From the NCBI GenBank assembly GCA_030765605.1, contig JAVCCG010000080.1:1-11196 (forward strand): a stretch of DNA of 11,196 nt, in the 5' to 3' direction. The stretch is from Candidatus Alcyoniella australis. Lineage in GTDB: Bacteria > Lernaellota > Lernaellaia > JAVCCG01 > Alcyoniellaceae. Below are positions 1-6,591 of the stretch, one piece after another. Every line of letters starts with the position of its first letter. Position 1 is the stretch's first letter. The translations under genes and the position numbers were made by a program. The notes under the pieces were generated by a model, which was not told where the DNA came from, ran no database searches, and saw nothing but the letters and a program-made list of their open reading frames with translations.

Positions 1-976
1 AAGCCGGTCCCAGCTCGAGGCTGACCCAGCCGGACTTGACCCGCGTGGTCGAGCGCCGCAGCTCCACCACATAGCGCTCGCCCGAAAGCTTGCCGCGCAC
101 GTTGTCGCCCTCGCGCGTCTGCACCCGGCCCGCCTCGGATCGCCGCAGCTCAATCCCACGCCGGTTAAGTTCTCGCTCGGTTGGCAGGCGATCTTTGAAT
201 AATCCCAAGGCGTTAGGGGAGTGGGGCCGCGCCTCGTGAATTGCCAGATCAGCGTCGATAAGAACCATCGCAGGCGTCATTCCTTGGGCGTAGATCAGCC
301 ATACGCCCTTAAAAAAGCGGCCCGCAGCCTGTTCCCGACGCTCTCGCGCCTGGTCAGCCATCTGCGGAAGTGCATCATATTTAGTGATAAAACGGTCCCA
401 CTCGCTCACCGTGTCCGCCTCGTCGGCAAAGATCCACTGCTGCTGCGCTTCAAGCAGCATGATCCCCTGCTCAGCCTGATCGGCCTGGGGCGCATCAGGG
501 TGCTCGCGCAGGAAATTCTCATAAGCGTCAAAGCTATGCTCTGCCTCAGCTTGAGCCCATGATATCGAATAGATACGCTGCTCGGCCTGTTCGCGGTACG
601 CGCCCTGGGGAAAGCGTCGCAAGTAGTTTTCCAGCGCTGTAAGCGTGTTAAGATCCTGCGCTTGGTGGTATGCGGCCTTGTCAAGATTGATCCGTGCGCG
701 GTTGGCGTGGGAACCATCAGGATACTGCTGTAAAAACAGTGTCCAAGCATCCTCTGTGTCCAGCGACTTGGCCCCCAGGTACGCTGCGCGCTCCTGGGCC
801 CAGGGCGATTGCGGATGGTCCGGGTACTTGTCCGCGAACCCCTGCCAGGCCTGGACAGTGTCGGCCTGGCGCGCTTTGTTAAACGCAGATCCGGCGCAAC
901 CTATTAGCAGCAAAAGTGCGCAAGTGATTAAGATTAAGCCGAAAACAAACCGTCTGCTTGTCGCGATCTTATCCAA
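1..976 (-). CDS. TPR/BamD-like lipoprotein, partial (C-terminus off the left edge)
   Basis: 325 residues are visible, reading leftwards off the window. The start is TTG at 976: an in-frame TAA lies immediately upstream, and a GGGAG Shine-Dalgarno sits about 10 bases before it. Residues 1-27 form a lipoprotein signal peptide (basic Arg8-Arg9, hydrophobic 10-25, lipobox L-I-G-Cys27), so the protein is probably anchored in the outer membrane and faces the periplasm. Residues about 40-215 carry repeated helical segments with a recurring Trp/Tyr-x-x-Phe followed by Tyr/Phe/His-Pro-(Asp/Gln) (near 44-52, 79-87, 117-124, 153-161), the pattern of tetratricopeptide units in BamD/YbgF-type proteins. 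A more strand-like region follows from about 285. Family knowledge: such proteins are scaffolds for envelope complexes; no enzymatic motif is visible. The 8-base overlap with the FAD gene stop implies translational coupling. The specific function is not recognised. Confidence 0.8.
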   Translation of the reverse strand, partial: MDKIATSRRFVFGLILITCALLLLIGCAGSAFNKARQADTVQAWQGFADKYPDHPQSPWAQERAAYLGAKSLDTEDAWTLFLQQYPDGSHANRARINLDKAAYHQAQDLNTLTALENYLRRFPQGAYREQAEQRIYSISWAQAEAEHSFDAYENFLREHPDAPQADQAEQGIMLLEAQQQWIFADEADTVSEWDRFITKYDALPQMADQARERREQAAGRFFKGVWLIYAQGMTPAMVLIDADLAIHEARPHSPNALGLFKDRLPTERELNRRGIELRRSEAGRVQTREGDNVRGKLSGERYVVELRRSTTRVKSGWVSLELGPA

Positions 977-2123
977 TTATCATCGTCTCCCGCTTTAGTC
1001 CGCCTTCCGCAAAGCGCTCCGGACGGTAGGTATGCATCAGCTCCTGATGAGCCCCGTTGGCAAGGTGCTCGGCCATCAGGCGGCCCAAGGTCGGCGCGAG
1101 CATAAATCCGTGTCCCATAAAGCCATGGAATTGGACGAAATTGGGCCGATTTTCCAGCGGACCGAGGATCGGATTGGTGTCCGGCGTGATGTCGTAATAC
1201 CCCGCCCAATGCCGCAGCAGGCTTACTCCGCCCAATCGTGGGAAAAGTTGCGTCATAATGCGACTTAACTTGCGCGCAAAACCCAAACTCGGCTGATAAT
1301 CGGGCTCTTCGTGGTAATCCATGGCCACACAGCCCACGACCTCGCCGCGCACCATCTGCGAGCAGTACAGGCCGCTGTCCATGGGGATCGTTGCCGGGCC
1401 CATGAACGGCTCAACCGGCTCGCAGACGATTATCTCATGCTTTTCCGCCTTGTTCGGCAGCTCAACTCCAGCCAGCGCACCGATCTGCGGGCTCCAGGCG
1501 CCCGCCGCATTGATCACACGCTCGCACTCGATGCGCTCCTCGCCATCCGGGCCGTTGACGCGCACCGCTGTGATCTTGTCCCCCTCGAAATCAAATTCCA
1601 CCACATCACAGTGGATCCTGACTTGGCCGCCCAGGCGCTCGATATTGCGCGCATATCCCCATAGTACCGGGAAAGGGAACATGCTGCCGTCGGTCTGGTT
1701 GAATGCGCCGGCCCTAAACCCGTTGACTTGCAGCTCGGGCTGCACCCGCTTGATACCAGCGGGATCGAGCAGCTTGGTGGGCACTCCGTGCTCGTTTTGG
1801 AACTTGACGTTGCGCGCGAACTGCTCCGCCTGCTCATCCGACGCCGCCAGGAACAAATAGCCGCACTGGCGGAACCAGATGTTGATCCCCATCTCCTGGG
1901 GAAAGCGCGCAAAACAGCGCACCGCCTCGATCATCCATTCGATGTTGCTCTCGTTGGTCCACTGCTGGCGTACGCCTCCGCCGCAGCGTCCGCTGGCCCC
2001 TTGGTTCAGGCCGAGCTTCTCGAGCACCACCACGTCGCTGTGGCCCATGCGGCACAGGTTGTAGCCCAGCGCCAGCCCCAACACGCCGCCGCCCACGATC
2101 ACTGTCCGTCCGATCTTTGCCAT
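969..2123 (-). CDS. FAD-dependent oxidoreductase, DAO family (sarcosine oxidase beta / DadA-like)
   Basis: A 384-residue flavoprotein, the normal size for D-amino-acid-oxidase-family enzymes such as the sarcosine oxidase beta subunit. Visible motifs: N-terminal Rossmann dinucleotide loop GGGVLG at 11-16, followed by an acidic strand end (VVVLEK); GASGRCGGGVR at 42-52, a SoxB-like flavin loop; INAAGAWS at 204-211; and near the C-terminus GYYDITPDTNPILGP (308-322) and HGFMGHGFMLAP (333-344), both typical of this family. It probably oxidises a secondary or primary amine of an amino acid in the cytoplasm; the substrate (sarcosine, glycine, a D-amino acid or other) cannot be read from sequence. 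No alpha, gamma or delta sarcosine oxidase subunit is next door, so it may act alone or have another job. ATG is preceded by AGGAG at 7 bases spacing, and a good sigma70 promoter lies upstream. The lipoprotein gene overlaps its 3' end. Confidence 0.88.
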   Translation of the reverse strand: MAKIGRTVIVGGGVLGLALGYNLCRMGHSDVVVLEKLGLNQGASGRCGGGVRQQWTNESNIEWMIEAVRCFARFPQEMGINIWFRQCGYLFLAASDEQAEQFARNVKFQNEHGVPTKLLDPAGIKRVQPELQVNGFRAGAFNQTDGSMFPFPVLWGYARNIERLGGQVRIHCDVVEFDFEGDKITAVRVNGPDGEERIECERVINAAGAWSPQIGALAGVELPNKAEKHEIIVCEPVEPFMGPATIPMDSGLYCSQMVRGEVVGCVAMDYHEEPDYQPSLGFARKLSRIMTQLFPRLGGVSLLRHWAGYYDITPDTNPILGPLENRPNFVQFHGFMGHGFMLAPTLGRLMAEHLANGAHQELMHTYRPERFAEGGLKRETMIIG

Positions 2124-2150
2124 CTCACTGCTCCTGACAGTTCACGATTG

Positions 2151-2179
2151 TTTATACTACCACCTTCCAGCCCCTTCAA
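2151..2179 (-). promoter_or_regulatory. sigma70-like promoter of the FAD oxidoreductase gene
   Basis: On the minus strand TTGAAG (2179..2174) and TATAAA (2156..2151) are separated by exactly 17 bases, giving four of six and five of six matches to the consensus boxes. The -10 box is 27 bases before the ATG, leaving room for the AGGAG ribosome site. The -35 box overlaps the candidate -35 of the divergent kinase gene, so the two promoters may compete. Confidence 0.6.
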
Positions 2180-2203
2180 CACGGCTGAAAAACGGTATAT
2201 ATT
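2175..2203 (+). promoter_or_regulatory. candidate promoter of the GHMP kinase gene, possibly leaderless
   Basis: TATATT at 2198-2203 is a five-of-six -10 box; TTCAAC at 2175-2180 lies 17 bases upstream but matches the -35 consensus poorly. Transcription would start near 2210, only a few bases from the ATG at 2212, and no Shine-Dalgarno precedes that ATG. Together these suggest a leaderless or nearly leaderless transcript. This is inference from spacing only. Confidence 0.4.
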
Positions 2204-2211
2204 ACGGTGCG

Positions 2212-3351
2212 ATGATAGCACTCGACCAATTGCGGCAACGATTCGACCAAGCCATGTCGGGCCGGCCCGAGGCCTTGGGCTGGGGCCCGGGGCGTGTCAA
2301 CCTGATCGGCGGTCACGTCGATTACAACCAGGGACTGGTGCTGCCGATCGCCATTGACAAGGGGATCGCCACGGCCCTGCGCCGACGCAACGACAAGGCG
2401 TTCAACGTCTTTAGTGTGGATCTGGATCAACGCGTTGAGCTGGCCGCGCTGCCCACGCAGCGCATTGGCAGCTTTGCCGACTATCTGATCGGAGTGCTGC
2501 ACGAGCTGCACGCATTGGGCCTGCCGCAATCGGGCTGGGACGTGCTGACTTGGGGCGATATGCCGGTGGGCGGCGGCCTGTCCAGTTCCGCGGCGTTGGA
2601 GCTAAGCGTCGCCATGGCGGCCTGCGCCGCGTCGGGATTCGAGGTCGATAGAAAGCAGCTCGCCCTGGCTTGTCAACGCGCTGAAAACGGATTCGTGGGA
2701 ATGCACTGCGGGATCCTCGATCAGTTCGCCAGCGCCTTTGGTCTGGCCGACCACGCGTTACTGATCGACTGCCGTTCGCTGGAACATCGCAATGTGGCGC
2801 TGCCGCAGGATGCCTTTGAGGTGGCGGTGATCGATTCGGGCGTGAGCCGCAAACTGGCTGATTCGCGATTTAACCAGCGCCGTCGCGAATGCGAGCAGGC
2901 CGCGCGGGCGCTGGGCGTGGACAGCCTGCGCGACGCCTCGCTGCAGATGCTGCAAAACGCCGGGATCGAGCCGTTGCTCGAACGCCGCGCGCGGCACATT
3001 ATCTGCGAGATCGAACGCGTGAGGCTCGCGGTTCGCGCACTTGAACACGGCGACGTGACGCACTGCGGCGAGCTGATCAGCGCCAGCCACAGCAGTTTGC
3101 GCGATGATTACCAGGTCAGCATGGAGCAGCTTGACGCGCTGTGTCAGCTGGCGGACGGGCTGAGCGGAGTATTCGGCAGCCGGCTGGTCGGAGGCGGATT
3201 CGGCGGCTGCACGATCCACCTGACGCAACGCGGCATTTTTGACACGCTGCGACAAAGAGTGGTCGAGCCCTACAGCCGACGTTTTGACCTCAAGGCGCGC
3301 CTGATGCAGTTCACGGCCGCAAACGGGGCTTTTTCAGAGCATTGTTTCTGA
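2212..3351 (+). CDS. galK: Galactokinase-family GHMP sugar kinase with altered sugar-binding residues
   Basis: 379 residues, the usual galactokinase length. All three GHMP signatures are present: GRVNLIGGHVDYNQG at 27-41, the ATP loop PVGGGLSSSAALE at 118-130, and VGGGFGG at 326-332. The catalytic-base motif GILDQF gives Asp170, and the transition-state Arg is Arg28. Known galactokinases phosphorylate C1 of alpha-D-galactose with ATP in the cytoplasm (Leloir pathway). Two residues that contact galactose in characterised enzymes are different: the Glu of GEHTDY is Gly34 (codon 2311-2313), and the Tyr of SxYNxRR is Phe220. No galT, galE or transporter is visible nearby. It may therefore act on another sugar (plant L-arabinokinases also have Gly at the first position, from memory) or be an unusual galactokinase. 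The ATG at 2212 puts the first motif at the expected distance from the N-terminus but has no clear ribosome site. The symbol reflects family, not proven substrate. Confidence 0.85.
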   Translation: MIALDQLRQRFDQAMSGRPEALGWGPGRVNLIGGHVDYNQGLVLPIAIDKGIATALRRRNDKAFNVFSVDLDQRVELAALPTQRIGSFADYLIGVLHELHALGLPQSGWDVLTWGDMPVGGGLSSSAALELSVAMAACAASGFEVDRKQLALACQRAENGFVGMHCGILDQFASAFGLADHALLIDCRSLEHRNVALPQDAFEVAVIDSGVSRKLADSRFNQRRRECEQAARALGVDSLRDASLQMLQNAGIEPLLERRARHIICEIERVRLAVRALEHGDVTHCGELISASHSSLRDDYQVSMEQLDALCQLADGLSGVFGSRLVGGGFGGCTIHLTQRGIFDTLRQRVVEPYSRRFDLKARLMQFTAANGAFSEHCF

Positions 3352-3411
3352 CCCATTAACGCCATATTTTGTATTGCTTTTTATGGACATACCAGATGTA
3401 GTATTTTTTCC

Positions 3412-3441
3412 TTGACAAGCCGCTGTGAGTTTGACTATAGT
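3412..3441 (+). promoter_or_regulatory. sigma70-like promoter of the anaerobic RNR operon
   Basis: A perfect TTGACA (3412-3417) and TATAGT (3436-3441, five of six) are separated by 18 bases. Transcription would start near 3448, giving a leader of about 150 bases before the nrdD ATG at 3599. The preceding gene ends at 3351 and the operon terminator is at 6592-6619, so this is the natural start of the nrdD-nrdG transcript. Confidence 0.7.
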
Positions 3442-3454
3442 TCTGGCTTGTCAA
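3412..3454. promoter_or_regulatory. inverted repeat bracketing the RNR promoter, possible operator
   Basis: TTGACAAGCC at 3412-3421 is matched by its exact reverse complement GGCTTGTCAA at 3445-3454, 10 of 10 bases with 23 bases between. The left arm contains the whole -35 box and the right arm covers the predicted transcription start, so a protein bound to both arms would cover the promoter. It does not resemble my memory of the NrdR box or an FNR site, so any regulator is unidentified. In RNA the left arm would mostly not be transcribed, which argues for a DNA-level role. Confidence 0.45.
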
Positions 3455-3526
3455 CGGGGAAATCAATTTCAGATCTAAGTCATTAAAAATCAGCTACTTG
3501 GGCAGCCAATATTAAAGTGCTGCTTT

Positions 3527-3584
3527 CGATTTTCGGGTCCAGGGGTGCCTCCTGAGGGCGGGGACGCTGAAAATCGAGATTTTC
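3527..3584 (+). promoter_or_regulatory. nrdD leader with mutually exclusive hairpins
   Basis: Three related segments lie in the leader. A is CGATTTTC (3527-3534), B is GAAAATCG (3569-3576) and C is GATTTTC (3578-3584). A pairs perfectly with B, and the stem is extended inside by GTCC (3537-3540) with GGAC (3562-3565) and by a GCCTC/GAG-GC inner helix. B can instead pair with C as a tight hairpin (GAAAAT, loop CGAG, ATTTTC). Only one can form at a time, and C ends directly before the GGGGGC that is the best ribosome-site candidate for nrdD (3585-3590). This is the layout of an attenuator or riboswitch expression platform, but no ligand or family is recognised. Confidence 0.4.
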
Positions 3585-3598
3585 GGGGGCACTGGGGC

Positions 3599-5608
3599 AT
3601 GGCCACTCGATCGAAAATCTTTTTCATCTTAAAACGCGACGGTCGTAAGGTCGAATTCGACGCCGGGAAAATCGCGTCAGCCGTGGGAAAGGCCTTCCAG
3701 GCCAACGGTGAGCCCAACCCCGAGGCGGCCAGCACCGTCACTCGACAGTTGGTCAGCGTGCTTGAGGTCACCTACGACGACAAACGCATTCCCAACGTTG
3801 AAAAGGTCCAGGACCTTGTCGAGGTAATGCTGATGGAGAACGGCCACCCCGAGGTGGCCAAGCGCTACATTCTGTATCGCGATCAACATTCCAGGCTGCG
3901 CCATACACGCGAGCTGTTCGCCAGCGCGATCGAGATGATCGACGACTACATCGGCCGTAACGACTGGAGAATAAACGAGAACTCGAATATGAGCTACTCG
4001 CTCCAGGGCCTGAACAACCACATCAGCTCCTCGATCAGCAGCTACTACTGGCTGACCCGAATCTACCCGCCCGAGATCGGGCAGCTGCACTCGGGCGGCG
4101 ACGTGCACATCCACGACTTGGGCATGCTCGCGGTATACTGCTGCGGCTGGGACCTCGAGGACCTGCTGCTCAACGGCTTCTGCGGCGCGTTCGGCAAGAT
4201 CGAGAGCAAGCCAGCCAAGCATTTCAGCGCGGCCCTGGGCCAGATCGTCAACTTTTTCTACACCATGCAAGGCGAGGCGGCTGGCGCCCAGGCGTTCTCC
4301 AGCTTCGACACCCTGCTCGCGCCGTTAATCCGCTTCGATGGCCTGAATTACGACCAGGTCAAACAGAAGATCCAAGAGTTTGTGTTCAACACCAACGTGC
4401 CCACCAGGGTCGGTTTCCAAACCCCGTTCACCAACATCACGATGGACTTGGTGCCCTCACCGAACTATCGGGACATGGAAGTGATCAGGGGCGGCAAGCG
4501 GGTCGAGGGTGTGACCTACGGCGAGTTCCAACCCGAGATGGACATCATCAACCGTGCGTTCGCCGAGGTGATGATGGCCGGCGACGCCAAGGGCCGAATC
4601 TTCACCTTCCCGATTCCGACTTACAACATCACCAAAGACTTCGACTGGACAAACGAAAACCTCGACTCGCTGTGGGAGATGACCGCCAAGTACGGCATTC
4701 CCTATTTCAGCAATTTTCTCAACTCCGACCTCAAACCCGAAGACGCGCGCTCGATGTGCTGCAGGCTGCGGCTGGACAACCGCGAGCTGATCAGCCGCGG
4801 CGGCGGCCTGTTCGGCGCCAACCCGCTCACCGGCTCGATCGGCGTAGTGACGATCAATATGCCGCGCATCGGCTACCTGACAAAAAGCTGCGACGAGTTT
4901 TTGGGTCGGCTCGGTTACCTGATGGACATGTCCCGCGACAGCCTGGAGCTCAAACGCGAACAGCTCGAGCGTTTTACCGACGCCGGGCTTTATCCCTACT
5001 CCACGTTCTACCTCTCGCGGATCAAAGACGGGCCGAGCAAGCAGTTCTGGTCCAACCACTTCTCCACAATCGGCCTGATCGGCATGAACGAGGCCTGCGT
5101 CAACCTACTGGGCGTGGACATTGCGCACCCCGAGGGCCAGGCCTTTGCCATCCAGGTGCTCGAGTTCATGCGCGAGCGCATCAGACAGTACCAAGTCGAC
5201 TCCGGCAACCTCTACAACCTTGAGGCCACGCCTGCCGAGGGATCCAGCTACAGGCTGGCCAAGGCCGATCGCAAGCTTTACCCCAACATCTTCGCCCAGG
5301 GCGAATCCGAGCCGTTCTACACCAACTCAAGCCAACTGCCGGTGGACTACACCGACGATTTGTTCGAGGCGTTGGAGCACCAGGAACAATTGCAGACGAT
5401 GTACACCGGCGGCACTGTGCTGCACGGTTTCATCGGAGAGAAGATCAACAACCCCGAGGCGTGCAAACTTCTGGTCAGACGGATCGCTGAAAACTTCCGC
5501 CTGCCGTATTACTCGATAACACCCACATTCTCGATCTGCCCGGTTCACGGCTATATCGCCGGCGAGCACTTCGAGTGTCCGTATTCAGTTGAGGAGGCCA
5601 AAGCATGA
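3599..5608 (+). CDS. nrdD: Anaerobic (class III) ribonucleoside-triphosphate reductase, catalytic body lacking its glycyl-radical tail
   Basis: 669 residues from ATG 3599. The frame stays open up to a GTG at 3545, but homology-like sequence begins with MATRSKIFF and the leader structure lies before it. It reduces ribonucleotides to deoxyribonucleotides by radical chemistry in the anaerobic cytoplasm. Residues about 5-95 are an ATP-cone, the allosteric activity domain. The 10-stranded barrel follows: GGDVHIHDL near 166-174 with Cys181-Cys182 just after, and MCCR at 386-389, where Cys388 matches the thiyl-radical cysteine of the family MxCR motif. Near the end CPVHGYIAGEHFECPY (647-662) supplies Cys647 and Cys660 of the C-terminal zinc site. 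The protein then stops after SVEEAKA, without the RVxGY glycyl-radical segment every functional NrdD needs. That segment is encoded by the next gene, which overlaps by ATGA. The divergent seven-residue tail also encodes a strong GAGGAGG ribosome site for that gene. Confidence 0.92.
   Translation: MATRSKIFFILKRDGRKVEFDAGKIASAVGKAFQANGEPNPEAASTVTRQLVSVLEVTYDDKRIPNVEKVQDLVEVMLMENGHPEVAKRYILYRDQHSRLRHTRELFASAIEMIDDYIGRNDWRINENSNMSYSLQGLNNHISSSISSYYWLTRIYPPEIGQLHSGGDVHIHDLGMLAVYCCGWDLEDLLLNGFCGAFGKIESKPAKHFSAALGQIVNFFYTMQGEAAGAQAFSSFDTLLAPLIRFDGLNYDQVKQKIQEFVFNTNVPTRVGFQTPFTNITMDLVPSPNYRDMEVIRGGKRVEGVTYGEFQPEMDIINRAFAEVMMAGDAKGRIFTFPIPTYNITKDFDWTNENLDSLWEMTAKYGIPYFSNFLNSDLKPEDARSMCCRLRLDNRELISRGGGLFGANPLTGSIGVVTINMPRIGYLTKSCDEFLGRLGYLMDMSRDSLELKREQLERFTDAGLYPYSTFYLSRIKDGPSKQFWSNHFSTIGLIGMNEACVNLLGVDIAHPEGQAFAIQVLEFMRERIRQYQVDSGNLYNLEATPAEGSSYRLAKADRKLYPNIFAQGESEPFYTNSSQLPVDYTDDLFEALEHQEQLQTMYTGGTVLHGFIGEKINNPEACKLLVRRIAENFRLPYYSITPTFSICPVHGYIAGEHFECPYSVEEAKA
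5591..5597 (+). promoter_or_regulatory. strong ribosome binding site inside the 3' end of nrdD
   Basis: GAGGAGG, 7 bases before the ATG of the glycyl-radical ORF, is far stronger than the ribosome sites of nrdD or nrdG. It encodes part of the non-conserved EEA tail of NrdD, which suggests the end of nrdD was reshaped to hold it. It supports real independent initiation of the small ORF. Confidence 0.75.
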
Positions 5609-5817
5609 AGTGCAATCGTAAGACCGAGGTTTATTCCAGGGTTGTCGGCTACTACCGCCCGGTTCAGCAGTGGAACAAGGGTAAGCGCGAGGAATACAAC
5701 CAGCGTAAGACCTATCAGCTCTCGCTGGGCGTCCACAGCGAGCTGCCCGAACGCATCGAGCAGGCCAAGGTCGAGCAGGACAAGGTAGTGCAGATCAACC
5801 TCAACTCAGTCGGTTGA
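5605..5817 (+). CDS. Separate glycyl-radical domain of anaerobic RNR (split NrdD C-terminus)
   Basis: 70 residues. Residues 3-37 match the extreme C-terminus of normal NrdD proteins: a Cys at 3 standing where the last zinc cysteine falls, KTEVYSRVVGYYRPV at 6-20, and QQWNKGKREEYNQRK at 21-35. Gly15 (codon 5647-5649) is the predicted radical-bearing glycine. The remaining half is charged and unlike anything I recognise. The ATG overlaps the nrdD stop (ATGA) in the -1 frame. GAGGAGG at 5591-5597 lies 7 bases before it, an unusually strong ribosome site, so separate coupled translation is more likely than a frameshift product or sequencing error. An in-frame TGA at 5590-5592 just upstream shuts this frame, so it does not read back far into nrdD. 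It must associate with NrdD and be activated by NrdG. The analogy is the small glycyl-radical protein GrcA (YfiD), a spare tail for pyruvate formate-lyase. Confidence 0.88.
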   Translation: MKCNRKTEVYSRVVGYYRPVQQWNKGKREEYNQRKTYQLSLGVHSELPERIEQAKVEQDKVVQINLNSVG

Positions 5818-5830
5818 GTAAGACTCAACC
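5812..5830 (+). repeat. perfect intercistronic hairpin before nrdG
   Basis: GGTTGAGT (5812-5819) and ACTCAACC (5823-5830) are exact complements with a 3-base AAG loop. The stop codon of the glycyl-radical ORF (5815-5817) lies within the 5' arm. No T-run follows, so it is not an intrinsic terminator. A processing or mRNA-stability element, or a brake on nrdG translation, would fit, especially as nrdG has no strong ribosome site. Confidence 0.5.
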
Positions 5831-5854
5831 ACCAGAGGTCGGATCCGGCACACA

Positions 5855-6550
5855 ATGAATATTAAAGGCTTTCAGGGACTATCGCTGATTGAATACCCGG
5901 GACAGCTCTCGGCTATTCTGTTCACCGGCGGATGTGATTTCCGCTGTCCGTGGTGCCACAACCCGGATCTGATCAACCCCAACGGCGACATCCCGAACCT
6001 ACCGTTGGAGCACGCGTTCGAGATGCTCGAACGGCGCAAAGGCTTTATCGACGCGGTCTGCATCACCGGCGGCGAGCCGATGATCCATCGCGAGCTGCCA
6101 GAGTTTATTGCCAAGCTGCGTGCGATGGATCTCAAAATCAAGGTCGACACCAACGGCCATCACCCGAAGATTCTCGCTGAGATTCTTGATAACGGCCTGG
6201 CCGACTACGTGGCAATGGACTTCAAGGCGCCGCTGGAGATCTACAACAAGGCCGCGGGCAAGCTGGTCGACCTGAGCAAGATCGAGCAGAGCATCGACCT
6301 GCTGATGCAATGGGACGGACACTACGAGTTTCGCACCTCGGTGATACCCGGGCTGATCGGCGCACCACAGATCGAGAGCATCGCCCGTCGCATCGAGGGC
6401 GCCAAACTCTACGCACTGCAGCAGTTCCGGCCGCAGGTCACGCTCGACCCGTCGTTACACGATCTCGAGCCTTACCCCAACGCCGAGCTCGAACGCTTTG
6501 CCGGAATAGCGCGCAGCTACATTACGGAGGTCATCCTGCGGGGCGTCTGA
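5855..6550 (+). CDS. nrdG: Anaerobic ribonucleotide reductase-activating protein (radical SAM)
   Basis: 231 residues. NrdG uses S-adenosylmethionine and a 4Fe-4S cluster to abstract a hydrogen from the glycine of NrdD, creating the stable radical. The radical SAM motif CDFRCPWC gives Cys27, Cys31 and Cys34 (CX3CX2C), preceded by the family-typical opening GFQGLSLIEYPG (5-16). TGGEP at 71-75 is the SAM-amino-group motif. A later VIPGLIG segment, a PQ pair and the FRPQ stretch fit the longer activases of deltaproteobacteria and archaea rather than the short E. coli type. It sits third in the operon, 37 bases after the glycyl-radical ORF, with no strong ribosome site and a hairpin in the gap, so its level may be kept below that of NrdD. 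Its target here would be the separate 70-residue protein. An activase for another glycyl-radical enzyme is possible in principle, but context makes NrdG the clear choice. Confidence 0.93.
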   Translation: MNIKGFQGLSLIEYPGQLSAILFTGGCDFRCPWCHNPDLINPNGDIPNLPLEHAFEMLERRKGFIDAVCITGGEPMIHRELPEFIAKLRAMDLKIKVDTNGHHPKILAEILDNGLADYVAMDFKAPLEIYNKAAGKLVDLSKIEQSIDLLMQWDGHYEFRTSVIPGLIGAPQIESIARRIEGAKLYALQQFRPQVTLDPSLHDLEPYPNAELERFAGIARSYITEVILRGV

Positions 6551-6591
6551 TCCCGTGGGCTTGACAATATTGGGAACTCTTTCCGTGGCTT

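Noticed and set aside
645-998. Plus-strand frames at 221-562, 645-998 and 694-882
   Set aside because: They lie opposite the continuous minus-strand lipoprotein, which has a signal peptide and TPR-like pattern, whereas these have neither motifs nor ribosome sites.
3545-3598. nrdD start at GTG 3545
   Set aside because: The 18 extra residues are encoded by the structured leader and do not look like NrdD; ATG 3599 begins the ATP-cone directly.
5602-5612. In-frame selenocysteine (TGA) read-through joining nrdD to the glycyl-radical segment
   Set aside because: The two parts are in different frames, so decoding TGA in nrdD would not enter the RVVGYY segment.
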